Of a DNA stretch of 44,880 nucleotides, positions 33,565-41,012 are shown piece by piece. The stretch comes from Methanothrix harundinacea (GTDB lineage: Archaea > Halobacteriota > Methanosarcinia > Methanotrichales > Methanotrichaceae): the NCBI GenBank assembly GCA_001509375.1, contig LGFT01000006.1, positions 1 through 44,880 of the forward strand, in the 5' to 3' direction. Made by a program: the position numbers and the translations under genes. How positions within the stretch are numbered: position 1 is the first letter of the stretch; every line of letters begins with the position of its first letter. Below the pieces are notes generated by a model. It was given only the letters and a program-made list of their open reading frames with translations, was not told the origin of the DNA and ran no database searches.

Positions 33565-34695
33565 ATGCTTAAGACCTTCAAATATAGGATCTATCCGACA
33601 AAAGCACAGCGGTCTAAGATGGAACAGACCTTGGAGCTGTGCAGATGGACCTATAACGAGACTTTAGCATATCGAAAAAACACTTTCGAACAAGAAGGCA
33701 AATACATATCTAAGTATGAGACTCACAACTTGCTGCCAGAGTGGAAGAAAAACAAGCCAGAACTAAAGGAGGTATTCTCTCAGACCCTCCAGAACGTCCA
33801 AGAACGGGTAGATCTGGCCTTTAAAGCGTTCTTCCGAAGGGTCAAAGCAGGAGAGACCCCGAGGTATCCCAGGTTCAAGGGGAAAGGATGGTACGATTCG
33901 TTCACCTATCCACAGCTGGGATTCAAACTGCTCTCCGGGAAGCTGCGTCTCTCCAAGATCGGAGATATCAAGATCAAGCTCCACAGACCCATCGAAGGTA
34001 AAATCAAGAGGTTAACCGTTCGGAGATCTTCGACCGAAAAATGGTTTGCCTGCTTCTCAGTAGAGATCAACGATCCTCCGAAGCCTCCCTGGAAAGATGG
34101 ATTGACGGCGGGCATCGATGTGGGGCTGGAGAATTTCGCTACGCTGTCCAACGGAGAGAAGATCGATAACCCCCGGTTCTTCAGATCTGAGGAGAAGGCG
34201 TTGGCCAAAGCTCAAAGACGACTATCCAAATATGAGACGGGAACTCCTGAGAGGAGGAAAGCTCTCAAAGTCGTCCAGCGGACGCATGAGCGGATCGCTA
34301 ACCGGAGATACGATTTTGCTCATCAGGTCAGTCACAACCTGGTCGAAAGGTTCGGGCTGATTGCTTTCGAGGATCTGAGTATCACAAACATGCTCAAGAA
34401 TCACTGCCTGGCTAAAAGCATATTAGACGCTGCCTGGAGATTGCTAATAATAACCACATTGTACAAGGCTGAGAGCGCCGGTTCGATGGCGGTTCTAGTA
34501 GATCTCAGGAACACAAGTCAGCTATGTTCCAGGTGCGGTCTTAAAGTCACGAAGTCGCTATCGGAGCGGGGCCATGAATGTCCTCGATGCGGGCTAGTCA
34601 TGGACCGTGACGAGAATGCTGCGATAAACATTTTGAGACTGGGACTACAGTCTCTGCCAAAAGCTAGAAGCTTCGCCCTTCAGGGCGGGGAGTAG
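33565..34695 (+). CDS. tnpB: TnpB, RNA-guided nuclease of an IS200/IS605-type element
   Basis: A 376-residue TnpB (OrfB), the transposon-encoded ancestor of Cas12 that cuts DNA guided by an RNA from the element's right end. Catalytic RuvC residues are all present: Asp185 in GIDVGLENFAT, Glu269 in FEDLSI and Asp349 in DRDENAAINIL. The zinc finger CSRCG/CPRCG (Cys321, 324, 339, 342) is intact. The N-terminus (LKTFKYRIYPTKAQ) is canonical. No TnpA transposase gene is in the window, so this copy could move only with help from elsewhere. ATG 33565 or GTG 33556 may be the start. Hairpins flank both sides. Confidence 0.94.
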   Translation: MLKTFKYRIYPTKAQRSKMEQTLELCRWTYNETLAYRKNTFEQEGKYISKYETHNLLPEWKKNKPELKEVFSQTLQNVQERVDLAFKAFFRRVKAGETPRYPRFKGKGWYDSFTYPQLGFKLLSGKLRLSKIGDIKIKLHRPIEGKIKRLTVRRSSTEKWFACFSVEINDPPKPPWKDGLTAGIDVGLENFATLSNGEKIDNPRFFRSEEKALAKAQRRLSKYETGTPERRKALKVVQRTHERIANRRYDFAHQVSHNLVERFGLIAFEDLSITNMLKNHCLAKSILDAAWRLLIITTLYKAESAGSMAVLVDLRNTSQLCSRCGLKVTKSLSERGHECPRCGLVMDRDENAAINILRLGLQSLPKARSFALQGGE

Positions 34696-34700
34696 TCACT
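34660..34700 (+). ncRNA. Right end of the TnpB element, probable 3' part of its guide RNA
   Basis: The stem CGCCC/GGGCG around TTCA (34677-34690) overlaps the tnpB stop codon and is followed by GGGGAGTAGTCAC, a typical right-end layout where the reRNA (omega RNA) scaffold ends and the guide is read from flanking DNA. The scaffold's start cannot be fixed from sequence. Confidence 0.45.
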
Positions 34701-35049
34701 GTATGTCGATCTTACTGTCACCAGAGCTTACTGTCACCAAAGGGGGTCATTGCTCTTTCGCAGAGTCTCATGTTACACCCTGGCGGCGATCCACCTCCTC
34801 GCCCTCGACGGAGGCTGGGCTAGCACGTGGCGGCCATCGAGAGGGACAGCGAGGGGATCCCCGCCACCGGCCCCCGAGACGACGGTGAAAAGGGGAGACC
34901 TCCTCGCGATGATCGGGAGCTTCGTGAGAATGGAGCAGTACAGCCGCCCTTAACGATGGCGAAAACCTGAGGCAAAGGCAGAGGGTCCTGATCTCTACCA
35001 TTACCAGGAGGGGATAAATAATGGAGATTCTCGTATAGGTGATACTCGG
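34696..35049. other. Intergenic region right of TnpB with a tandem repeat and possible gene remnant
   Basis: A tandem 16-bp repeat (34711-34742) is followed by a stretch (about 34770-34953) with coding-like GC-rich codons ending LLAMIGSFVRMEQYSRP and a stop, but without a convincing start. It may be the tail of a gene cut off by the insertion. A GGATAAATAATGG near 35013-35025 may be the promoter of the next gene. Confidence 0.4.
34711..34742 (+). repeat. Two tandem copies of a 16-bp sequence
   Basis: CTTACTGTCACCAGAG is followed directly by CTTACTGTCACCAAAG (15 of 16 identical). It starts about ten bases beyond the TnpB right end. Confidence 0.7.
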
Positions 35050-36963
35050 ATGAAAGAAGGCTCTTATGGTTTGGACTATGAGCGGGAGAGGGAGATCTGG
35101 CCCGAGAAGTTCGCGAGCCTTCCCGCCATATTCAGGAATATCCACCCGGGCGATCGGATATTCATAGGAACAGGCTGCGGCGAGCCCCAGCACCTCCTCA
35201 GGTCTCTGGTGGAGTACGTAAAGAACAACCCCAAGGCCTTCTTCGAGGCAGAGGTAATCCACGTCTGGAGTCTGGGGGTGGCTCCCTACGCCGACGAGAA
35301 GCTAGCGGAAAACTTCAGGCTCGACTCTTTCTTCATCGGCGACAGCACCAGGGACGCCGTCAACCGGGGGGCCGCTGACTACACCCCTATCTTTCTCTCC
35401 CAGGTCCCAGACCTCTTCCGCCGGGAGATCACCCCCATCGACGTAGCCCTCGTCCAGACCTCGCCCCCCGACGAACACGGGTACATGAGTTTGGGGGTAA
35501 GTGTCGACATAGTCAAGGCGGCCCTGGAGATGGCGCCCCTGGTCATCGCCCAGGTGAACCGGTTCATGCCGAGGATCCACGGCGACGGCTTCATCAACGT
35601 CGAGGATGTGGACTATCTGGTTCCCCAGGACGAGCCGCTCCTGGAGTACCGGCCCGCAGTCGTTTCCGACACCGCCGCGAGGATCGCCTCCTACGTCGCC
35701 AGGATCATCGAGGACGGCTCGACGGTCCAGGTGGGGTACGGCTACGCCCCCAACGCCCTCCTCTCCCACCTCCAGAAGAAGAGGCACCTGGGGGTTCACA
35801 CCGAGCTTCTCACCGACGGGATCGTAGAATTGATGAAGTTGGGGGTCGTGGACAACAGTCAGAAGACGATCGACCGGGGAAAGACCGTCGCGGCATTCTG
35901 CATGGGGCGGGCCGAGACCTACGAGTACCTCGACGATAACCCCTCGGTGGAGTTCAAGACCATCGACTACACCAATAACCCCCTGATCATATCGAAGATC
36001 AAGAGGATGACCGCCATCAACAGCGCCATGGAGATCGACCTCACCGGCCAGGCGACGGCCGAATCTTTGGGCAGCACCTTCTATAGCGGGATCGGGGGGC
36101 AGGCGGACTTCATGCGGGGAGCCCTCCTCGCCCCCGGCGGAAAGTCGATCCTCGCCCTCCCCTCCACCGCCCTCGGCGGCAAGGTCTCAAGAATCGTCCC
36201 CGCCCTCCTCCCCGGATCGGGGGTGACTCTGACGAGGGGAGACGTCCAGTACGTGGTGACGGAGCGGGGGATCGCCTACCTCCAGGGCAAAAACATCCGG
36301 GAGCGGGCGATGGACCTGATATCCATCGCCCACCCGGACTTTCAGCCCTGGCTGATCGAGGAGGCGAAGAGGCTGAATTTGATCTACCCCGACCAGCCCT
36401 TCGTCCCCGGCAAGGGCGGCGAGTACCCCGAGAGCCTTGCGATCCATCGAACGACCCGTTCCGGCCAGGGGCAGGAGATTCTCCTCCGCCCCGTCAAGAT
36501 CAGCGACGAGCCCCTGATCAAGGATTTCTTCTACAGCCTCTCCGACGAGAGCCTCTACAGGAGGTTCATCTCGGCGAGGATGAACGTCCCCCGGGAGATG
36601 AGGCAGGAGTTCGTCGCCGTCGACTACTCCCGGGACATGGTGATCCTCGCCATCGTCGAGGATAAGGACGAGCCGGAGCAGGAGACGGTCGTGGGCGTCG
36701 GCCAGTACAGCCTCAATTCGGATATGCACACCGCCGAGGTCGCTTTAGTGGTCCGGGACGACTTCCAGGGTAAGGGAATCGGCACCGAGCTCCTCCACTA
36801 CCTCACCTACCTCGCCAAGAGGCAGGGGCTTCTCGGCTTTTCCGCCGAGGTCCTCGTCACCAACCGGCCGATGATGGCCCTCTTCGAGGGGATGGGCTTT
36901 GAGATCGAGAAGAGGAGCGAGGAGGGGGTCTTCGAGATGAGGATGACGTTCGGGGAGGTGTGA
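35050..36963 (+). CDS. Acetyl-CoA hydrolase/transferase fused to a GNAT acetyltransferase domain
   Basis: A 637-residue two-domain protein. Residues about 15-460 are an acetyl-CoA hydrolase/4-hydroxybutyrate CoA-transferase. The likely nucleophile is Glu252 in LGVHTELLTDG, which forms a CoA thioester intermediate. Glycine-rich segments such as FYSGIGGQADFMRGA also fit. Residues about 480-637 are a GNAT domain with the acetyl-CoA loop FQGKGIGTELLHYL. The fusion recalls protein acetyltransferases joined to acyl-CoA synthetases, so the tail may acetylate and control a CoA enzyme. That is relevant to an acetate-using methanogen but unproven. GGTGAT lies 6 bases before ATG 35050. Two broken copies of the GNAT part occur downstream. 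Confidence 0.9.
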   Translation: MKEGSYGLDYEREREIWPEKFASLPAIFRNIHPGDRIFIGTGCGEPQHLLRSLVEYVKNNPKAFFEAEVIHVWSLGVAPYADEKLAENFRLDSFFIGDSTRDAVNRGAADYTPIFLSQVPDLFRREITPIDVALVQTSPPDEHGYMSLGVSVDIVKAALEMAPLVIAQVNRFMPRIHGDGFINVEDVDYLVPQDEPLLEYRPAVVSDTAARIASYVARIIEDGSTVQVGYGYAPNALLSHLQKKRHLGVHTELLTDGIVELMKLGVVDNSQKTIDRGKTVAAFCMGRAETYEYLDDNPSVEFKTIDYTNNPLIISKIKRMTAINSAMEIDLTGQATAESLGSTFYSGIGGQADFMRGALLAPGGKSILALPSTALGGKVSRIVPALLPGSGVTLTRGDVQYVVTERGIAYLQGKNIRERAMDLISIAHPDFQPWLIEEAKRLNLIYPDQPFVPGKGGEYPESLAIHRTTRSGQGQEILLRPVKISDEPLIKDFFYSLSDESLYRRFISARMNVPREMRQEFVAVDYSRDMVILAIVEDKDEPEQETVVGVGQYSLNSDMHTAEVALVVRDDFQGKGIGTELLHYLTYLAKRQGLLGFSAEVLVTNRPMMALFEGMGFEIEKRSEEGVFEMRMTFGEV

Positions 36964-36971
36964 GGAATTTT

Positions 36972-37082
36972 ATGGAGCTTCGCCAAAAGCAGGGACTCCT
37001 CGGCTTCACCGTCGAGGTCTTCTCCAGCAATCAGCCGATGCGGAGGCTCTTCGCGGCTCAATGGCAGAGGCTGGCTCAATAA
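36972..37082 (+). pseudogene. Fragment of a GNAT domain (diverged copy)
   Basis: Translates as MELRQKQGLLGFTVEVFSSN followed by QPMRRLF and a stop. This matches the part of the upstream GNAT domain reading RQGLLGFSAEVLVTNRPMMALF. It starts nine bases after the stop of the intact gene. It lacks the acetyl-CoA loop and is too short to work. Confidence 0.7.
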
Positions 37083-37117
37083 CAGTATCGGAGCGAGGGA
37101 ACGGGAAAGCATTTTGA

Positions 37118-37225
37118 CTCCGCGCCACCTGGGAGTTGGCCGACATCAATCATCGGTGGAAGCTGGAAGGGGTCCAGGATCTGAAGGACAACGGGTTTGA
37201 ATTTGATCGTGAAAAAATACAGTGA
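37118..37225 (+). pseudogene. Short coding remnant of unknown origin
   Basis: An open stretch bounded by stops reads LRATWELADINHRWKLEG and continues to FEFDREKIQ with coding-like codons but no start codon. It could be the tail of a deleted gene. The family is not recognised. Confidence 0.3.
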
Positions 37226-37244
37226 GGCAGAAAAATTTGATGGG

Positions 37245-38729
37245 TTAGCTGGATATCGAGCTTTCACAATGGAATGATGGAGATCCTGAAACACTTGCTG
37301 TCTCCATCTCTAGCTTCGCCTCTCCCAGGGAAAAGACCTTTACTCGTGGGTGGACCAAAAGGAAGAATATCAGCACTGTGATCAGCATCTTATTAACCAG
37401 ACCTGGCCTATTCTCCGTTGTTGTGGTCTTTGTGACATTGGTTATTGTGATTTCGGAGGTGCCGTTAGTGACATTCTTCAGGGTATCCTCCGTTATCTCG
37501 GTAACGTCTGTATCGTTTAGGGAAAATTGGCCCAATCCTGAGACAGATACCCCCAATCCTGCAAAAGAGGTGACCACCAAATTGCCTATCATCACGAGAA
37601 GGGAGACAACAAGCACCAATCCCACAGTATGCCGAAGCATCTCGATCCATTTGATACTGTCTGATGAACCTGGCTTAAACCACCACTCCCACCAGCTGGT
37701 ACCGCCTCCTCCTCCTCCCGCCAACCGATCTAGGTTGGCTTTTGCCACCTTCATATTAGGATCCAAGCGAAGAGCGTTCTTGAGGAAGATTTCCGCCTTA
37801 TCCTTCGCTCCCTCCTTATTGTATACCGCCGCCAAATTATTGTAGGTTTCCGGGAGCTCCTCAGATTTTATGGCAGATTTATACTCCTTCTTTGCCTCGT
37901 CAAAAAATCCCTGATTAAAATATAATCTTCCTAGATTATTATGGAGCGCAGCGATGGTCTTTTTCTCCTTCCTCTTTGCTCGGGGAGAAAACGTCTTGAT
38001 CTGTTCTTGGCACTCCTTCATTTCACAGATCTCTAAACCTTCGAGGAATAGGCTCTTTGCCTTTTTATAATCGCCAACGTCCATCTCGATCCGGCCTAAG
38101 TTATTTAGAGAAGAGGCCTTCATCAGGTTATGGGAGATATTTGCTGGTTCATCGAACTTTTTGATGGACTCTTCCAGTTCCTCCCTGGCGCGTTCGAGCT
38201 CGCCCGTCTTAATTAAGGCCAAACCAAGGTAAAAGTGAACATGGCCGCTGTCATCTCCTTCCCTGATAGACTCTTCGTATAGCTTTGTTGCCTTATCGGG
38301 TTTGTCCCATTTGTAATATACCCACCCAAGATCGTTCCTAACCCAGTTTATTTTTTTATATTTAAAGGATTCTTTAAGATATAACTCCGCTTTGTCATAA
38401 TCTTCCAATCCAAGAAATGCCATTCCAAGGTCGTGATAGGCCCAGGCCAAATTACCGTTTACTTCGCCCTTCTCCTCATCAAAGGTTTCGGGACATTCAG
38501 AAAGATCCCTGAAATTTTTATCCTTTGCTTTTGCCACGTTAGAAAGTTCTATGATAGCTTTTTCAAGCTCCTCCAACTCTAGATAGACTATTCCCAGGTA
38601 TCTACGGGCATTAAGATATTCATCTTTTTTGGCTACTTTTTCTAGAATTAAGGCAGCTTTATACCAGTTATTCTGGTTTATTGCTTTGAAAGCAGAACAA
38701 TACTCATTTATAATTGCAGCATCATTCAT
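37245..38729 (-). CDS. TPR protein with two C-terminal membrane helices and a glycosylation-rich loop
   Basis: A 494-residue protein. About nine TPR-like units (about 10-335; for example YHDLGMAFLGLEDYDKAELY, LNNLGRIEMDVGDYKKAKSL and YNNLAAVYNKEGAKDKAEIF) precede a Gly-rich linker (338-343). Membrane helices follow at about 367-390 and 447-460. The 55-residue loop between the helices holds four N-glycosylation sequons (NDT, NVT, NGT, NVT), so it is probably outside, with the TPR part in the cytoplasm. The C-terminal tail is Ser-rich. The codons are visibly more A/T-rich than in the flanking genes, a sign of acquisition or of a different origin. The function is unknown. It is probably a scaffold. 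Confidence 0.8.
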   Translation of the reverse strand: MNDAAIINEYCSAFKAINQNNWYKAALILEKVAKKDEYLNARRYLGIVYLELEELEKAIIELSNVAKAKDKNFRDLSECPETFDEEKGEVNGNLAWAYHDLGMAFLGLEDYDKAELYLKESFKYKKINWVRNDLGWVYYKWDKPDKATKLYEESIREGDDSGHVHFYLGLALIKTGELERAREELEESIKKFDEPANISHNLMKASSLNNLGRIEMDVGDYKKAKSLFLEGLEICEMKECQEQIKTFSPRAKRKEKKTIAALHNNLGRLYFNQGFFDEAKKEYKSAIKSEELPETYNNLAAVYNKEGAKDKAEIFLKNALRLDPNMKVAKANLDRLAGGGGGGTSWWEWWFKPGSSDSIKWIEMLRHTVGLVLVVSLLVMIGNLVVTSFAGLGVSVSGLGQFSLNDTDVTEITEDTLKNVTNGTSEITITNVTKTTTTENRPGLVNKMLITVLIFFLLVHPRVKVFSLGEAKLEMETASVSGSPSFHCESSISS

Positions 38730-38854
38730 AACTATTTTAGTGATTATATCTTCTATTTAAATTTTACTCAAACAGTAATTAATGTTAGAAATTTATAGAT
38801 ATCGAGGAAATCGAGAAATGGATAAGGTAGCAAGGTAGATCGAGGGCGAGAACC

Positions 38855-39310
38855 TCAGACGAACTCGATCGCCCTGGCAGGACAGGTCACGATACAGGCG
38901 TTGCAGACAACCTTCTCGGGGCCAAACCGCCTGCACTGATCCACGTTCACGCACTTGATCACGCCGTCCTCCACCATCAGGATCGCCTTGTCGCTGACAG
39001 GCCCCCTCCCGATGGCCGTCCCCTTGGGGTCGTTGGCCACGTTCATGGGGCAGGCGACGACGCAGTTGCCACACCCAAAACACCTCTCTTCGTGGATCAC
39101 CATCCCCGTCTTGGGGGTCTCGGTGCTGAGGAGGGGGGCCAATAGCTCCCTCAGACCTTCGAGCTTCTCTTCGTACTTCGGTTCTTCCACCAGCGGCGTG
39201 CAGTCCTCGATCGCCTTCCTCTCCCTCAGAAGCTCGACGGCGAAGGCCATGCATGTGGATAGGCCGCACCTCTTGCAGTTGGTCTTGGGGAGAAGCTGAT
39301 AAACTTCCAT
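38855..39310 (-). CDS. Iron-sulfur protein: CdhE/RnfB-like cluster domain plus two-cluster ferredoxin
   Basis: A 151-residue electron carrier. It starts MEVYQLLPKTNCKRCGLSTC, the 4Fe-4S motif found at the N-terminus of the corrinoid protein of acetyl-CoA decarbonylase/synthase and in RnfB-like proteins. A linker follows, then a ferredoxin part with CFGCGNCVVACP and a second set of cysteines in KCVNVDQC and VCNACIVTCP. No membrane segment is seen. The second cluster set has unusual spacing (CVNVDQC). Its partner enzyme is not in the window. The frame continues upstream without sense, while another frame there looks coding (see findings). TPR lies 125 bp downstream on the same strand. Confidence 0.8.
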   Translation of the reverse strand: MEVYQLLPKTNCKRCGLSTCMAFAVELLRERKAIEDCTPLVEEPKYEEKLEGLRELLAPLLSTETPKTGMVIHEERCFGCGNCVVACPMNVANDPKGTAIGRGPVSDKAILMVEDGVIKCVNVDQCRRFGPEKVVCNACIVTCPARAIEFV

Positions 39311-39515
39311 GGCGCTGATCATCGTCGTGCACCTTGATGAGCGGGATCTCTCGGCCCTGTAAATCGTCGACCGCATTAAGGATGTTGGCGCAGAGGCCGC
39401 CCGCCAAGTCTGGCGTAAACCTCTTCTCGCCCCGCAACGTAAAAAGTCGATTGCCCGCCTCTCCAACTTCGGCAAATCAGATCGGTGGGCTGGCTGATTG
39501 AAGGGGAGATCCACG

Positions 39516-39812
39516 ATGAAACGCGAAAGATGCACCCGACTGGAAGATATCCCCAACGTTGGACCCTCTATAGCTGAGGATCTGCGCCTGGTGGGGGTCT
39601 CTCATCCCCGGGATCTGATAGGGCGAGATCCCTACGAGATGTATGAGGAGCTGTGCTGCAAAAAAGGGGAGCGTCAGGACCCCTGCGTCATCGACGTCTT
39701 CATCTCCGCGGTCAGATTCATGGAAGGCGAGCCCAAGCGCCCCTGGTGGGCTTATACCTCGGAGCGGAAGCAGAGGCTTGCCGGTGGGGATGCATCCGGC
39801 GAGACCAAATAG
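39516..39812 (+). CDS. Helix-hairpin-helix protein of the Cdd1 (pathogenicity locus) family
   Basis: A 98-residue protein resembling the Cdd1 family, which binds DNA or resembles the TfoX C-terminus. Key blocks are LEDIPNVGPSIAEDLRLVGV (helix-hairpin-helix), a DPYEMYEEL segment, and DPCVIDVFISAVRFMEG. The tail is basic and poorly conserved. ATG 39516 is preferred because GGGGAGA stands upstream. A TTG at 39498 is in frame. The function is unknown. It faces away from the iron-sulfur gene. Confidence 0.85.
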   Translation: MKRERCTRLEDIPNVGPSIAEDLRLVGVSHPRDLIGRDPYEMYEELCCKKGERQDPCVIDVFISAVRFMEGEPKRPWWAYTSERKQRLAGGDASGETK

Positions 39813-39866
39813 CTCCCGCAGACGGACAGAAGGAAGCCGCTGAGCCTGCAGACTCTAGGCTAATCC

Positions 39867-39886
39867 CCCACCTTTTCAGAGGTGGG
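39867..39886 (+). repeat. Solo hairpin resembling IS200/IS605 ends or a terminator
   Basis: CCCACCT/AGGTGGG with loop TTTCAG, followed by ATACATC, 55 bases after the Cdd1-like gene. The loop and tail resemble the TnpB left hairpin at 33483. No T run follows. Confidence 0.4.
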
Positions 39887-40006
39887 ATACATCCGGTCCA
39901 TATTACTTCCGCCGCATGCTGTCAATAAATATATCTCCTTAGGTATCATTACAGATGTCAGGAGAAAGGGCTATTACCAAGTGCTAGCTGAGGTGGAGGA
40001 ACTTGC

Positions 40007-40843
40007 ATGTTTGAGATCCCGGAATATGTTACCCTGGCTCGCCAGATGGCTGAAAGCCTTTCAGGCAAGCGCATCGCCGAAGGAACTTTAGGCAACTCTC
40101 CACATAAGTTCGTCTGGTACAATCGAGAACCGGCTGAGTTTGCCGCCATTGTCAAAGGAAAAACCATAGGAGAGGCCTATTGCAGGGGAAGATGGCTGTT
40201 CATCCCCCTCCAGCCAGGCTACGTGCTCGTATTTGGAGAGTGCGGCGGCAAGATTATCCTTCACGAGTCGGAATCACAACTGCCAAAGAAGTACCATCTA
40301 TCACTTCATTTCGAGGATGGCAGCTTTCTCTCAGCAACCACCCAAATGTGGGGCGCCATGGAACTCTATGAGAAAGGGGATGAACTGGAACGGCAATACA
40401 TCAAAGGCATGCGGACCGCTCCAGTTGATCCAGAGTTCAGTCTCGAATACCTGTCAGCTCTCATCGAGGAATGTACAAACAAAAAAAGTAGATCTGTAAA
40501 AGGGCTGCTCACCCAGGATCAGCTGATACCCGGACTGGGAAACTCGATCGCTCAGGATATCATGTTCAAGGCGAAGCTCCATCCAAAGCAGCCCATAGCA
40601 AACTTGAGCAAGGCTCAAATCAAGAATTTACATCAAGCCATTGTAGAGACTGTGGCCGAAGTGATCCGGCAGGGCGGCAGAAATGACGAGACAGATCTAT
40701 ACGGGAATAAAGGCAAGTACAAGCGCATAATGGACAAAGACGCTGCAGGACGGCCCTGTCCTGAGTGTGGAACCAAGGTTCTTAAGATGAACTACTTGGG
40801 GGGAGCCTGCTATTATTGTCCAAAATGTCAGAGCATGGAGTGA
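40007..40843 (+). CDS. Fpg/Nei-family DNA glycosylase homologue lacking the N-terminal proline
   Basis: Homologous to formamidopyrimidine-DNA glycosylase/endonuclease VIII (278 residues), which excises oxidised bases. The H2TH region (QLIPGLGNSIAQDIMFKAKL, about 168-187) and a four-cysteine zinc finger (CPECG and YYCPKC) are intact. Two catalytic features differ. The protein starts MFEIPEYV, so the Schiff-base proline at position 2 is Phe, while Glu3 remains. The zinc-finger hairpin reads GGACYYCP without the usual arginine. It may be inactive, bind DNA only, or use another nucleophile. GGAGG a few bases upstream supports ATG 40007. The gene is less GC-rich than its neighbours and abuts a GNAT fragment. 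Confidence 0.85.
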   Translation: MFEIPEYVTLARQMAESLSGKRIAEGTLGNSPHKFVWYNREPAEFAAIVKGKTIGEAYCRGRWLFIPLQPGYVLVFGECGGKIILHESESQLPKKYHLSLHFEDGSFLSATTQMWGAMELYEKGDELERQYIKGMRTAPVDPEFSLEYLSALIEECTNKKSRSVKGLLTQDQLIPGLGNSIAQDIMFKAKLHPKQPIANLSKAQIKNLHQAIVETVAEVIRQGGRNDETDLYGNKGKYKRIMDKDAAGRPCPECGTKVLKMNYLGGACYYCPKCQSME

Positions 40844-40850
40844 GAGAGGA

Positions 40851-40952
40851 AAGGGGATCGGCTCAGAGCTTCTCCACTACCTCACCTACCTCGCCAAACG
40901 GCAGGGGCTCCTCGGCTTCACCGCCGAGGTCCTCTCCAACATCTCCCGATAG
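40851..40952 (+). pseudogene. Second fragment of the GNAT domain (close copy)
   Basis: Reads KGIGSELLHYLTYLAKRQGL then LGFTAEVLSNISR and a stop, nearly identical to the acetyl-CoA loop region of the intact gene at 36769-36870. It starts 7 bp after the Fpg-like stop and has no start codon. Confidence 0.8.
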
Positions 40953-40974
40953 TCCCAACGAAAAAGATCTTAGA

Positions 40975-41004
40975 GGACCGGACCGTTAATACCATGCCCG
41001 GTCC
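40975..41004. terminator. Terminator hairpin between Fpg-like region and MerR gene
   Basis: A perfect GGACCGG/CCGGTCC stem (40975-40981, 40998-41004) is followed on the plus strand by TTATTATTTC. It lies 9 bases past the MerR-type gene's stop, so it can serve both strands. Confidence 0.6.
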
Positions 41005-41012
41005 TTATTATT

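Noticed and set aside
34750-34953. Protein gene of 67 residues right of TnpB
   Set aside because: Start unsupported and no recognisable domain; kept only as a possible gene tail.
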